Of a stretch of 52,782 nucleotides of DNA, positions 36,604 to 45,619 are shown piece by piece. A program made the position numbers and the translations under genes. Source of the DNA: Haloplanus sp. (lineage in GTDB: Archaea > Halobacteriota > Halobacteria > Halobacteriales > Haloferacaceae). Within the stretch, counting starts at the first letter, position 1; each line of letters starts with the position of its first letter. Below the pieces are notes generated by a model. The model had not been told where the DNA came from and did no database searches. It saw only the letters and a list, made by a program, of their open reading frames with translations. The stretch spans positions 1 to 52,782 of the forward strand of contig NZ_JAQCNJ010000010.1 in assembly GCF_028275055.1 (NCBI RefSeq). Reading direction: 5' to 3'.

Positions 36604-39585
36604 ATGAAGGAGTACATCGAGGTTCGCGGGGCCGAGGAACACAACCTCAAGGACCTCGACGTCCGCATCCCCCGCGAGGAGTTCAGTGTCGTCACCGGCC
36701 TGTCCGGATCGGGGAAGTCCTCCCTCGCCTTCGAGACGGTGTACGCCGAGGGGCAACGCCGATACATCGAGTCCCTCTCCGCGTACGCCCGCAACTTTCT
36801 CGGACAGATGGACAAACCGCAGGTCGAGAGCGTCGAAGGCCTCTCGCCGGCCATCTCCATCGACCAGAAAAACGCCGCCAACAACCCCCGGTCGACGGTC
36901 GGCACCGTCACCGAACTGCACGATTATCTCCGCCTGCTGTACGCCCGCGTCGGCACCCCACACTGTCCCGAGTGTGGCCGCGAGGTTGGCGAGCAGAGTC
37001 CGGGTCAGATGGTCGGCCGCCTTCTCGACCTGCCTGCGGGGACGCGGGCGAAACTCTGTGCGCCCATCGTCCGCGACCAGAAAGGTGCCTTCGAGGCGCT
37101 GTTCGACGAGTTGGTGAGCGAGGGGTACAGCCGCGTCGAGGTGGACGGCGAACCGTACGACCTCACCCTCGATCGGCCGGCCCTCGACGAGAACTACGAC
37201 CACACCATCGACGTGGTGGTCGACCGTGTGACGGTCGATCCCGACGCCCGGTCGCGGATCGTCGACTCCGTCGAGACGGCCCTGACCGAGGCCGACGGCG
37301 TGTTGAAGCTGATCCTCCTCGATCCACCCGCAGGGAGCGAACTCGGCGGTGCGACCGCCCGGTCGACGGGCGATCTAGCCGATGTCGACGCCGACACGGA
37401 CGAGGCAACCGACGACGCCCCTGACCGTCTCGTTGTCGAGTTCTCCGAGGCGCTTGCCTGCACCCACTGTGGTATCGACATTCCGGAACTCGAAACGCGA
37501 AGCTTCTCGTTCAACAGTCCCCACGGAGCGTGTCCGGAGTGTGAAGGCATCGGCAACACGAAGGCGGTCGATGCCGGTCTCGTGGTGCAGGATCCGAGCA
37601 AGCCGTTGAAAAACGTCTTCGAGCCGTGGAGCTACAACCGGTCGTACTACCGCCGGCAACTCGACTCGCTGGCCCGCCATTTCGACGTTGCTCTCGACAC
37701 GCCGTTCGAGGAGTTGGACGACGACGTTCAGGCGGCGTTTCTCCACGGCACCGACGAGGAGGTGCTCTTCGAGTGGACGACGAAAAACGGCGTCCGACGC
37801 AAACGTGAACCGTTCGAGGGCGTGATCGGCAACCTCGAACGTCGCCACGTCGAAACCGACTCAGACAACACCCGCGACCACATCGAGGAGTTCATGGCCG
37901 TCACCACCTGCGGTGCGTGTGAGGGGACGCGTCTCAAACCCGCCTCACGGGCCGTTCTCGTCGACGGCGTACCGATCACCGATGTGAACCGCATGAGCAT
38001 CGGCGACGCCCTCGACCACTTCGAGGGGCTTGAGGCGTCGCTCTCGGAACGTGACCGAACCATCGCCGAGGAGATCCTGAAGGAGATCCGCGCCCGCCTC
38101 GGCTTTATGACCGAGGTGGGACTCGATTACCTGACCCTCGACCGGGAGGCGTCGACCCTCTCGGGCGGCGAGTCCCAGCGCATCCGGCTGGCGACACAGG
38201 TCGGCTCCGGGCTGGTCGGCGTGCTGTACGTTCTCGATGAACCCTCGATTGGCCTTCACCAGCGGGACAACGACCGCCTTCTCGACACCCTCGAAGGCCT
38301 GCGGGATCTGGGCAACACGCTACTGGTCGTCGAACACGACGAGGAGACGATGCGCCGCGCCGACAACCTCATCGACATGGGGCCGGGCCCCGGTCGCCGC
38401 GGCGGCGAGGTTGTCGCACAGGGCGATTTCGACGACGTGGTCGGCTGTGACGAGTCGGTTACCGGCGACTATCTCGCCGGTCGGCGGACGATTCCGGTGC
38501 CGGAGGAGCGCCGCGACCCCGGCGACGGCCATCTCACGATCCGCGGGGCGCGCCAGCACAACCTCACGGACCTCGATGTCCCCATTCCAATCGGCGAGTT
38601 CGTCGCCGTCACCGGTGTCTCCGGGTCGGGTAAGTCGACGCTCATCAACGACGTGTTGTACAACGGGCTGGCTCGCCGGATGAACGACAACACCTCGGTC
38701 GACCCCGGCGACCACGACGCCATCGAAGGAACGGATGCCATCGAGACGGTGCGCCTGATCGACCAGTCGCCGATCGGGCGTACGCCCCGGTCGAATCCCG
38801 CGACCTACACCGGCGTCTTCGACCACGTTCGCGAACTGTTCGCGGAGACGGACCTCGCCACCCAGCGCGGCTACAAGAAGGGTCGCTTCTCGTTCAACGT
38901 CAAGGGCGGCCGGTGCGAGGAGTGTGGCGGGCAGGGCACGGTCAAAATCGAGATGAACTTTCTCTCGGACGTACACGTCCCCTGCGAGGAGTGTGACGGC
39001 GCACGCTACAACGACGAGACGCTGGATGTCACCTACAAAGGCAAGACCATCGCCGACGTACTCGGGATGGAGGTCGACGAAGCCCTCGACTTTTTTTCGG
39101 CCAACCCCGGTATCCGCCGCCGCCTCGAACTCCTCCGAGACGTGGGGCTTGGCTACATGCAACTCGGTCAGCCCTCGACGACACTTTCCGGCGGCGAGGC
39201 CCAACGCGTCAAACTCGCCGAGGAACTGGGGAAAAAGGACTCCGGCGAGACGTTGTACCTGCTCGATGAACCGACCACGGGGCTCCATCCAGAGGACGAG
39301 CGCAAGCTGATCGAGGTTCTACACCGTCTCGCCGACGCCGGTAACACCGTGGTAGTGATCGAACACGAACTCGATCTGATAAAAAACGCCGATCACGTGA
39401 TCGACCTCGGTCCGGAGGGCGGCGAGGGGGGTGGCGAGGTGGTGGCGACGGGAACGCCAGAGGAGGTGGCGCAACTCGACGAGTCACACACCGGTCGATA
39501 CCTGCGTGATCTGCTCCCGGCAATCGACCTGACCGGGCCGCGAGCGGATCGGCGCAAGCCGGCCAAGCCCGCGGGCGACGATTGA
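36604..39585 (+). CDS. uvrA: Excinuclease ABC subunit A
   Basis: This 993-residue protein recognises DNA damage and loads UvrB in nucleotide excision repair. Two ABC ATPase modules are complete: Walker A GLSGSGKSSL with signature LSGGESQRIRLA and Walker B VLDEPSIGLH, then GVSGSGKSTL, LSGGEAQRVKLAEEL and LLDEPTTGLH. The zinc modules CPECG with later CTHCG and CPECEG, and CEECGGQG with CEECDGARYND, are present. An acidic insertion of about 15 residues lies near residue 260 (DVDADTDEATDDAPD). uvrB and uvrC are not in the window. Archaea acquired uvrABC from bacteria, but base usage here matches the surroundings. Confidence 0.98.
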   Translation: MKEYIEVRGAEEHNLKDLDVRIPREEFSVVTGLSGSGKSSLAFETVYAEGQRRYIESLSAYARNFLGQMDKPQVESVEGLSPAISIDQKNAANNPRSTVGTVTELHDYLRLLYARVGTPHCPECGREVGEQSPGQMVGRLLDLPAGTRAKLCAPIVRDQKGAFEALFDELVSEGYSRVEVDGEPYDLTLDRPALDENYDHTIDVVVDRVTVDPDARSRIVDSVETALTEADGVLKLILLDPPAGSELGGATARSTGDLADVDADTDEATDDAPDRLVVEFSEALACTHCGIDIPELETRSFSFNSPHGACPECEGIGNTKAVDAGLVVQDPSKPLKNVFEPWSYNRSYYRRQLDSLARHFDVALDTPFEELDDDVQAAFLHGTDEEVLFEWTTKNGVRRKREPFEGVIGNLERRHVETDSDNTRDHIEEFMAVTTCGACEGTRLKPASRAVLVDGVPITDVNRMSIGDALDHFEGLEASLSERDRTIAEEILKEIRARLGFMTEVGLDYLTLDREASTLSGGESQRIRLATQVGSGLVGVLYVLDEPSIGLHQRDNDRLLDTLEGLRDLGNTLLVVEHDEETMRRADNLIDMGPGPGRRGGEVVAQGDFDDVVGCDESVTGDYLAGRRTIPVPEERRDPGDGHLTIRGARQHNLTDLDVPIPIGEFVAVTGVSGSGKSTLINDVLYNGLARRMNDNTSVDPGDHDAIEGTDAIETVRLIDQSPIGRTPRSNPATYTGVFDHVRELFAETDLATQRGYKKGRFSFNVKGGRCEECGGQGTVKIEMNFLSDVHVPCEECDGARYNDETLDVTYKGKTIADVLGMEVDEALDFFSANPGIRRRLELLRDVGLGYMQLGQPSTTLSGGEAQRVKLAEELGKKDSGETLYLLDEPTTGLHPEDERKLIEVLHRLADAGNTVVVIEHELDLIKNADHVIDLGPEGGEGGGEVVATGTPEEVAQLDESHTGRYLRDLLPAIDLTGPRADRRKPAKPAGDD

Positions 39586-39864
39586 GACGGTTCGAGGCAT
39601 ACCGCACGACGCCGGGAACCACGGTCTTTGGGTGGCACAACGGCAGCTTTCATCGGCCGCGTTTTAGCTCTCAGGGTGTTTGAAACTCCACCCATCGACC
39701 GGGATCACCGCCGGGTCGCGACCGTCCCAAACGAAAATATATTATTTCTGTCACCAGATAGCGCTGAAAATCCGACGTACTCAAACACGTCGGGTACGTA
39801 TCAATAGTTGCGGCTTATAATGAGTGTTTTCTCACGCAGAGTTGTCCCGGACGAGCAACCGTAC
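39586..39864. promoter_or_regulatory. Promoter region of the surface glycoprotein operon
   Basis: About 280 bases without a gene up to the small upstream ORF. An AT-rich block (AATATATTATTT) lies around 39736-39748. The inverted repeat CCGACGT-N8-ACGTCGG (39772-39778, 39787-39793) is placed about 20 bases upstream of a good TATA box CTTATAAT at 39814-39821. A transcription start near 39845 would follow. Confidence 0.5.
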
Positions 39865-40047
39865 ATGCGGTGTTACGACACTACATCTCCCGCCTTCCGG
39901 CACCTGCCGGTGTGCGTGGCCGGCGTCTCACCGGGGGTAACCGGCCCCCGGAAACCGGGAATCGGCACCGAACACGGGTCGACGCCGTTCGGGGCCGTCG
40001 ACACCGCTGTCATCACGGCCCACAGAGTAGTGGGAGGTGGACGATGA
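39865..40047 (+). CDS. Candidate coupled upstream ORF (60 codons) before the surface glycoprotein
   Basis: ATG 39865 lies about 20 bases after the expected transcription start. The frame ends with TGA at 40045-40047, which overlaps the ATG of the surface protein (ATGA at 40044-40047). A strong Shine-Dalgarno GGGAGGTGG (40032-40040) lies inside its last codons. The peptide has no recognised domain and composition is unremarkable, so it may serve only to couple translation. It could also be chance in a 5' leader of about 200 bases. Confidence 0.3.
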   Translation: MRCYDTTSPAFRHLPVCVAGVSPGVTGPRKPGIGTEHGSTPFGAVDTAVITAHRVVGGGR

Positions 40048-42785
40048 CCCGGGTCGGACACACTGTGACGGCGACGACAGTCGTCGTCGTCGCTCTCGTT
40101 CTCGTTCTCGTTCTCGCGACGCCGACAGCCGGTGCCGGCGCAGGTGCCGGCCTCGGTGACGCGTCGGTCACGCCGACGGCGGTTTCGACCGGCGAGACGA
40201 CGACGCTCGATATCTCGCTCGAAGCGACGGCTGTAAACACCTCCGACGGAACGACGGGGGCGAACGCGACGGTTCGCGTTCCGGCGGCGGTCGACCTCGG
40301 CAACGCGACGGTGACGACACGGGGGGTGACGCCGAACACGACCGGCGTCAAGGCATCCGTCGACGCGGGCGCAAACACCGTCGTCGTCTCGTGGGACGAC
40401 GCCACCTCCGGTGTCGACTCGGAGACGCTGACGGTCACCGCGACGGTATCGGACGTCGCCGTCGACCGTACGGGCGAACACGAGGTGACGGCAACGATCG
40501 ACGCCAACGGCGACGGGACGACGGACACAGAGGGGACCGTCGGCACCGTTACCGCCGAGACGACAAGCGCCCGGAGCGTCACGACAACCATCTCTCCGCT
40601 GTTTTTGGGCGAGGAGGATGTCGATCTGACCGCTCTCGACGGCGCGGCGACGGCGGGCGAGCAACAACGATTCCACGGTGTCGGCGGCAGAGCGGAGGGT
40701 AAAGTCGCAACCGCCGACGACGCGGCCGCGGCCGAAATCAGCCGTGACAACGGCTTCATTCCCGGTCCGTACGCCCTCCAGTCCGGCACCGATTCCACCG
40801 CCGTCGTGGTTCAGGAACCGGACGTGTTCGACATAGAGGTGTACCCCGGTAGAACGACAAGCGGAACCGACATCGCCGATTCCTCCGTCTCGGGGCAGAC
40901 GGAAACGGTGACCGTCGTTCCGGAGTTCGACTTCGAGGCCGCCGCCGACGCACGGGTCGTCGTCGAGGATGGGGACGGGTTGGAGATCACCGACACCGTG
41001 GTCGGGAATCCGACCGCGTCGACCTCCGGCGCGCCGGTTCGTCTCGATGTCTCCGACCTCTCGCCGGGCGCATACACGATCAGAGTCGAGGGAACCGACG
41101 ACCTCGACAGCGTGAGCGCGTCGGTCACCCTCCGCGTCCGATCGGTGGAGGCGGGCATCTCAGTTGATTCCGACTCGGTCACCCGAGGGGAGACGACCGT
41201 TGTCTCCATCCGTGGCGAGCCAGGGACGACCCGACAGATTCGGGTGCCGGCAAGCGCCCTCCGCGCCGGCGAGGCACCGACGAATGCGACCGCCGACGAC
41301 GTGTTCGGCGGTAGTGACGGGGTCACCGAGGTCGGCGTGGACTCGGACGGGAACGTGCTTTTCGCCACGGCTGACCTCGAATCGGACGGCTCGGCGCGGG
41401 TCGAACTCGACACCGGGCCGCTGGAGACGAGTGGTCACGACATCGCGCTTGCGACGGACGCCACGGCGCCGGCAACCGAAACCACCAGACTCGAGGTCGC
41501 CTCGCCACAGGTGTCGGTTCGGGCCCCCCGCTCGGACGTAACGATCGGCAGAACGGAACGGATAACGGGCAGGGCAGACGGTGCCGACGAGGTGAAACTC
41601 TACGCCCGTGCCGGCAGCCAGTACGTCCCGCTGTACGAGGACGCGAGCGAGAACGAACTCGCCGAGACGAGCGTCACCGGTGGTTCATGGAGCATCGAAC
41701 TCGACACGGAAGCGGTCGTAAACATTCCCGACAGCTATCGGATCGCGGCCGTCACCAATCCGGAGGAGCGGGGATTCGGCCCGAACGAGCGTCTCAACGA
41801 TTCCACGATCCGAGGGATCCAAGGGGCCGCACAGGCCGGTATCACGACCGTCGGTCCGGAACTGTCGGCATCGGTCTCGCGTTCGGAGATATCCACCGCC
41901 CCGAGCGACGAGGTGACGATTTTCGGCCGTGCCCCCGGGCCAAACAAGGCCGTTCGGGCATACGTCGTCCGTCCTCGCGGTAGCGTCGCGGTGTTCAATC
42001 TGACCGCCGCCAGCGACGGGGACTTCGATTTCAGCTACAACGACTTCGAGACGCCAGGCCGGTACCGAATCATCATCGTGACCGCGGGACGCGACGACAG
42101 CTTTGGCTTTGCCGACACCGGTAACGCGTCGTCGATCCGGCGCAAACTCGGGACAGACAACACGGCAAACGAGACCACACGGACGATCCGCGACGCCTAC
42201 AACGGGGCCGGCGTCGACGACAACCGGATCGAACTGAACGTCGACGCGGACAGTCCGCGCGTGGACACCGAGACGGTTCGGCTCCTCCGGATTCAGGGTG
42301 ATGGGCTCATCGTCTCGGGGACGTCGAACCGACAGGGCGGAGCCAGCCTCCGTCTCGAACTCTCGGGGGACGAGGGACCTGTCGCCATCGAGACGGCCGA
42401 GGTCAGCGAGTCGGGTCGCTGGCGAACCACTCTCGATGTGGAGGGTGTCGATGCCGGCAGGTACAGCCTGCAGGTGGAGTCGTCGAACGCGACCAACGTT
42501 GCAACGATTCGACTGGAGTCGGGAAGCGCCAGCATCGTGACGTTCACCTCAACGCCGACGCCCACTCCGACGCCGGAATCAACAACGACCCCGACGCCGG
42601 ACGCCGGGACGGTGGCGGCCGGTTCGGAAGCGGCCCGACCCGAGGCCAACGGGGTACAAACGGGGACGACCGGAGACGGCTTTGGGTATATGACCGCGCT
42701 CATGGCGGTGATGGCGCTTTCGGGGGCCGCGCTCGTGGCGGTGGTGGCGCTTTCGGCCCTGCCCGTTCGCCGTCGGTCGGAGTAG
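40044..42785 (+). CDS. S-layer-like cell-surface glycoprotein with C-terminal membrane anchor
   Basis: This 913-residue exported protein starts MTRVGHTVTATTVVVVALVL, a signal peptide ending near TPTAGAGA. The start at 40044 is backed by the SD GGGAGGTGG. After an N-terminal beta-rich domain comes LFLGEEDVDLT and a segment matching the haloarchaeal surface-glycoprotein domain (about residues 190-290). At least three Ig-like units then open with phrases such as GISVDSDSVTRGETTVVSI, VRAPRSDVTIGRTERITG and SVSRSEISTAPSDEVTIFG. Many NxS/T sites (about nine) suggest N-glycosylation. A Thr/Pro stalk (TPTPTPTPESTTTPTP) precedes a final hydrophobic helix and RRR. The anchor resembles PGF-CTERM but has DGFG instead of PGF. 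It probably coats the cell or is a minor surface protein. Confidence 0.82.
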   Translation: MTRVGHTVTATTVVVVALVLVLVLATPTAGAGAGAGLGDASVTPTAVSTGETTTLDISLEATAVNTSDGTTGANATVRVPAAVDLGNATVTTRGVTPNTTGVKASVDAGANTVVVSWDDATSGVDSETLTVTATVSDVAVDRTGEHEVTATIDANGDGTTDTEGTVGTVTAETTSARSVTTTISPLFLGEEDVDLTALDGAATAGEQQRFHGVGGRAEGKVATADDAAAAEISRDNGFIPGPYALQSGTDSTAVVVQEPDVFDIEVYPGRTTSGTDIADSSVSGQTETVTVVPEFDFEAAADARVVVEDGDGLEITDTVVGNPTASTSGAPVRLDVSDLSPGAYTIRVEGTDDLDSVSASVTLRVRSVEAGISVDSDSVTRGETTVVSIRGEPGTTRQIRVPASALRAGEAPTNATADDVFGGSDGVTEVGVDSDGNVLFATADLESDGSARVELDTGPLETSGHDIALATDATAPATETTRLEVASPQVSVRAPRSDVTIGRTERITGRADGADEVKLYARAGSQYVPLYEDASENELAETSVTGGSWSIELDTEAVVNIPDSYRIAAVTNPEERGFGPNERLNDSTIRGIQGAAQAGITTVGPELSASVSRSEISTAPSDEVTIFGRAPGPNKAVRAYVVRPRGSVAVFNLTAASDGDFDFSYNDFETPGRYRIIIVTAGRDDSFGFADTGNASSIRRKLGTDNTANETTRTIRDAYNGAGVDDNRIELNVDADSPRVDTETVRLLRIQGDGLIVSGTSNRQGGASLRLELSGDEGPVAIETAEVSESGRWRTTLDVEGVDAGRYSLQVESSNATNVATIRLESGSASIVTFTSTPTPTPTPESTTTPTPDAGTVAAGSEAARPEANGVQTGTTGDGFGYMTALMAVMALSGAALVAVVALSALPVRRRSE

Positions 42786-42939
42786 CCGTCTCGACGGCGC
42801 TGACTCCGACTCTGACTCCGACTTCCGGCGCCCGACCGGTTCGTCCTGTCTCCGTCGCAGTCAAAACCCCTGCGCACCAAACAGAGACCGTGATGGACGA
42901 CGAACCTACTCCCTCGCCGGCACCGGCCGGTCGCCCCGC

Positions 42940-44340
42940 ATGAACGTCCGTTGTCGCGGTATCTACACGACCGCACTCACCCGCCGTTTTCTGGACGCGG
43001 GTCACGACGTGGTCGCCGCGTCCGACCCCATCCGCGAACGCTTCGATGCCGACCTCGGGACCGATCCACACGACGTCGCGGTCGAGACGACCGACGACCG
43101 GCAGGGCGTCGGCGTCGCCGGCGACCCGGACGCCGTCGACGAGGCCGTCGACCGACTCCACGTCACCCGCGACACGTTCGCATGGCCCTCCCCGGTTCCG
43201 CGGGACGCCGTCTTCGACGCGCGCGTGACCGAGACGCTCGGCAGCGGTGCTGTCTGTGATCTCGGTACCGCTGACGGCTTTCTGCCGTTTGGCAACGTCG
43301 ACGGACACGTCGCCGAGGGCGACGAACTGCAGGTGCAGGTCGCCGAGTCGGCCGCGCCGTGGACCGACCGCCGGGCCGTTCTCACCGCCGCCGTGCGGGC
43401 GCAGGCCGGGCCGGCGACGCTCGTCCGTGGCGAGTCGGGGATCACCGTCGACGCCCGCGACGACGACGCTGCCCGCGAACTCGCGGGGATGACGGATCTT
43501 CTCGGCATCGACTCCCCCGACGGCTGGGGGCTTCGCTGGGCCGACGCGGCGACCGATGCCGACATCAACGCGTTAAAATCGGCGCTCTCGACGGCGGTCG
43601 ACCGCGCCGAGACCGTCGAATCGGCGCTTGACTCGTCCGTGGCCCCGCCACGCAGCGTGACCGCCCCCGCCGCGACGGCGTGGGTGTGGTTCGGCCGGGA
43701 GTCGCGGTTCGTTCTCGACGCCGACCGCCGCGAGGTGACGACGACGATGCCCGGCCACCACCGGGTGAAGGCAGGGTCCGGCGCGGCGAGTCGCGCCGTC
43801 GACTTCGTCGAGGCGCTACACGCGGTCGACAGCGACACCGAGGACTTCCCCTTCGTGCCGGTGACGGACACCTTCGGTCCCGTCGCGGGCGACCACGTCC
43901 GCCTCGACCACGGCAAGCCCGACGGTCGCCGCATCGTCCTCGGACGGGCCGAGGTGACCGACCGCGACCCCGACGGAACGCTCACCCTTCGCCGGGAGAT
44001 GACCCCCGGCGGGACGTACGACGCCCTCGGTGTCGCCCGGACGGCCGGTGACGTGGCGATCACGAAGGTCCGTGAGGGACGGTGGTGGTACCCCACGGTG
44101 TACCGGGGCGACGACGGCGAGCGCAAGGGAACGTACGTCAACGTTTGTACACCTGTCGAGGCGTTCCCCGACGCCGTCCGCTACGTCGACCTCCACGTCG
44201 ACGTGGTGAAAGGGCCGGACGGCGAGGTGCGCCGCGTCGACGATGACGAACTCGACGCGGCGGTGGCGGCCGGGCGTGTCTCCGAACCGCTTGCGGAGAA
44301 AGCCCGGTCGGTCGCGTCGAGTCTGGTTGAGGCGATTTAG
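42940..44340 (+). CDS. FAU-1-type RNA-binding protein/ribonuclease (S1-like plus DUF402)
   Basis: This 466-residue protein begins MNVRCRGIYTTALTRRFLDAG, typical of the AU-1 family. An S1-like RNA-binding unit follows (PRDAVFDARVTETLGSGAVC, FLPFGNVDG, VAEGDELQVQV). The C-terminal DUF402 domain shows GHHRVKAGSGAASRAVDFVE, YDALGVARTAGDVAITKV and YVDLHVDVVKGPDGEVRRVD. Archaeal FAU-1 proteins bind AU-rich RNA and have been reported to process 5S rRNA precursors. The gene is monocistronic by spacing, 154 bases after the surface protein. Confidence 0.88.
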   Translation: MNVRCRGIYTTALTRRFLDAGHDVVAASDPIRERFDADLGTDPHDVAVETTDDRQGVGVAGDPDAVDEAVDRLHVTRDTFAWPSPVPRDAVFDARVTETLGSGAVCDLGTADGFLPFGNVDGHVAEGDELQVQVAESAAPWTDRRAVLTAAVRAQAGPATLVRGESGITVDARDDDAARELAGMTDLLGIDSPDGWGLRWADAATDADINALKSALSTAVDRAETVESALDSSVAPPRSVTAPAATAWVWFGRESRFVLDADRREVTTTMPGHHRVKAGSGAASRAVDFVEALHAVDSDTEDFPFVPVTDTFGPVAGDHVRLDHGKPDGRRIVLGRAEVTDRDPDGTLTLRREMTPGGTYDALGVARTAGDVAITKVREGRWWYPTVYRGDDGERKGTYVNVCTPVEAFPDAVRYVDLHVDVVKGPDGEVRRVDDDELDAAVAAGRVSEPLAEKARSVASSLVEAI

Positions 44341-44382
44341 CGGATCCCCCACCTCTTTGCCGCCCGGCCTCAACCTCCCGGT

Positions 44383-45120
44383 ATGCTCACGACCGACCTC
44401 TCCGATCGGGTTGCGCTGGTGACCGGAAGCGCGAACGGCGTCGGCCGGGAGTTCGCCCTCTCGATGGCCGACGCCGGCGCGTCGGTCGCCGTCCACTACC
44501 ACACGAGCGCCACCGACGCACGCGCGACGGCGACCATCGCCCGCGAGGCGAGCGGTTCGGCGACGACCGTCCAGGGCGATGTGACCGACCCCGACGAGGT
44601 GGACGCGGTGTTCGACGCCGTGGAGGCCGACCTCGGGACGGTCGACCTGTTGGTGAACAACGTCGGTGACTTCGCCCCTCGACACTGGGAGGAGCTCGAC
44701 TTCGAGACGTGGAACCGAGTGCTGGAGACGAATCTCAACGGGACGTACCTTTGTTCGAAGCGGGCGCTCCCCGCGATGCGCGAGGCGGGGTTTGGCCGCA
44801 TCGTCAACGTCGGCTACGCTGGGACGGAGAAGGCACTCGTCTACCCGAGAAATTTCCCGTATCTCGTCGCGAAGACAGGGGTCATCATGTTTACGCGGAT
44901 GCTCGCGAACGACACGACCGACGACGGCATCACGGTCAACTGCCTCTCGCCGTACGTCGTCGAGAACTCCGACGAGTTCCCCGACGAGGCCCCGCGTGGC
45001 CGGTGGGCCTCGTTTGCGGATCTCCGGCAGGTGCTCTTTTTCTTTCTCGACTCCGACAGCGGCTACGTCAGCGGCGAGAACGTGGAGATAGACGGCGGAT
45101 GGATTCCGGAGGCGCTTTGA
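44383..45120 (+). CDS. Short-chain dehydrogenase/reductase without the usual catalytic serine
   Basis: This 245-residue SDR has the cofactor motif VTGSANGVGREFA, DVTDPDEVD and NNVGDFAP, the active-site pair YLVAK (Tyr and Lys) and a normal C-terminal GYVSGENVEIDGGW. The strand that normally carries the catalytic Ser about 13 residues before Tyr reads RIVNVGYAGTEKALVY, with no Ser. Some related SDRs share this layout, so the protein may reduce its substrate slowly, use another residue or act only as a binding protein. It is FabG-like in sequence; substrate unknown. It is 42 bases after the FAU-1 gene. Confidence 0.88.
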   Translation: MLTTDLSDRVALVTGSANGVGREFALSMADAGASVAVHYHTSATDARATATIAREASGSATTVQGDVTDPDEVDAVFDAVEADLGTVDLLVNNVGDFAPRHWEELDFETWNRVLETNLNGTYLCSKRALPAMREAGFGRIVNVGYAGTEKALVYPRNFPYLVAKTGVIMFTRMLANDTTDDGITVNCLSPYVVENSDEFPDEAPRGRWASFADLRQVLFFFLDSDSGYVSGENVEIDGGWIPEAL

Positions 45121-45181
45121 TCCCGGGTTCGTCCCGGGCGGCGGCGGTCCGCCACTGCCCGGCACCAAGGGCGGGACCGGG

Positions 45182-45574
45182 TCAGGCGTTCGGTACGTCG
45201 TCCGGGTCGTCCTCGACGGAGCGTTTCATCGAGTCGCGGCGGGACTTGGCGTCCCGGCCCGTCACCTCGAGGAGAAAGTCGTTCTTGTCGCTGACGGCGT
45301 CCTCGGCGGCGTCGGCGTTGCCTTCGGCGATCACGTCCGCGGCGTCTCGTTCCTCGAAGTGAACCGCGAGTTTGTCCTTTTTCCCGCTGTACTCCGCGGC
45401 TCCGGCGACGATGCGCTCGAAGACGGGATTGTCCGGGTCCTCGACGACGTAGAGTTCGTGGCCGTCGACCTCCTCGGTCCCGGACACCGCCCCGAAGTAG
45501 CCTTCGATGGTTGCTTTCAGATCCGGCGCGTTCTCGTCCAGCGTCTCCCCACGACGCATTTTGTACTTCTTCAT
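45182..45574 (-). CDS. DUF5611 family protein
   Basis: This 130-residue acidic soluble protein starts MKKYKMRRGETLDENAPDLK and contains GYFGAVSGTEEVDGHELYVV, then LAVHFEERDAADVIAEGNAD and DAKSRRDSMKRSVEDDPDDV. I recognise the pattern as DUF5611, a short protein found across haloarchaea with no known function. It has no signal, membrane or metal motif. It is convergent with the SDR gene and on the same strand as the DUF7093 gene 45 bases upstream, so the two may be co-transcribed. Confidence 0.8.
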   Translation of the reverse strand: MKKYKMRRGETLDENAPDLKATIEGYFGAVSGTEEVDGHELYVVEDPDNPVFERIVAGAAEYSGKKDKLAVHFEERDAADVIAEGNADAAEDAVSDKNDFLLEVTGRDAKSRRDSMKRSVEDDPDDVPNA

Positions 45575-45619
45575 GGGGCCTGATTCGAACAGCGCCGGTT
45601 TACCAGTTTCGTCCTCCCG

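Noticed and set aside
39820-39864. Earlier ATG for the ORF upstream of the surface glycoprotein
   Set aside because: That ATG lies inside the TATA box, so it cannot be in the transcript started from it.
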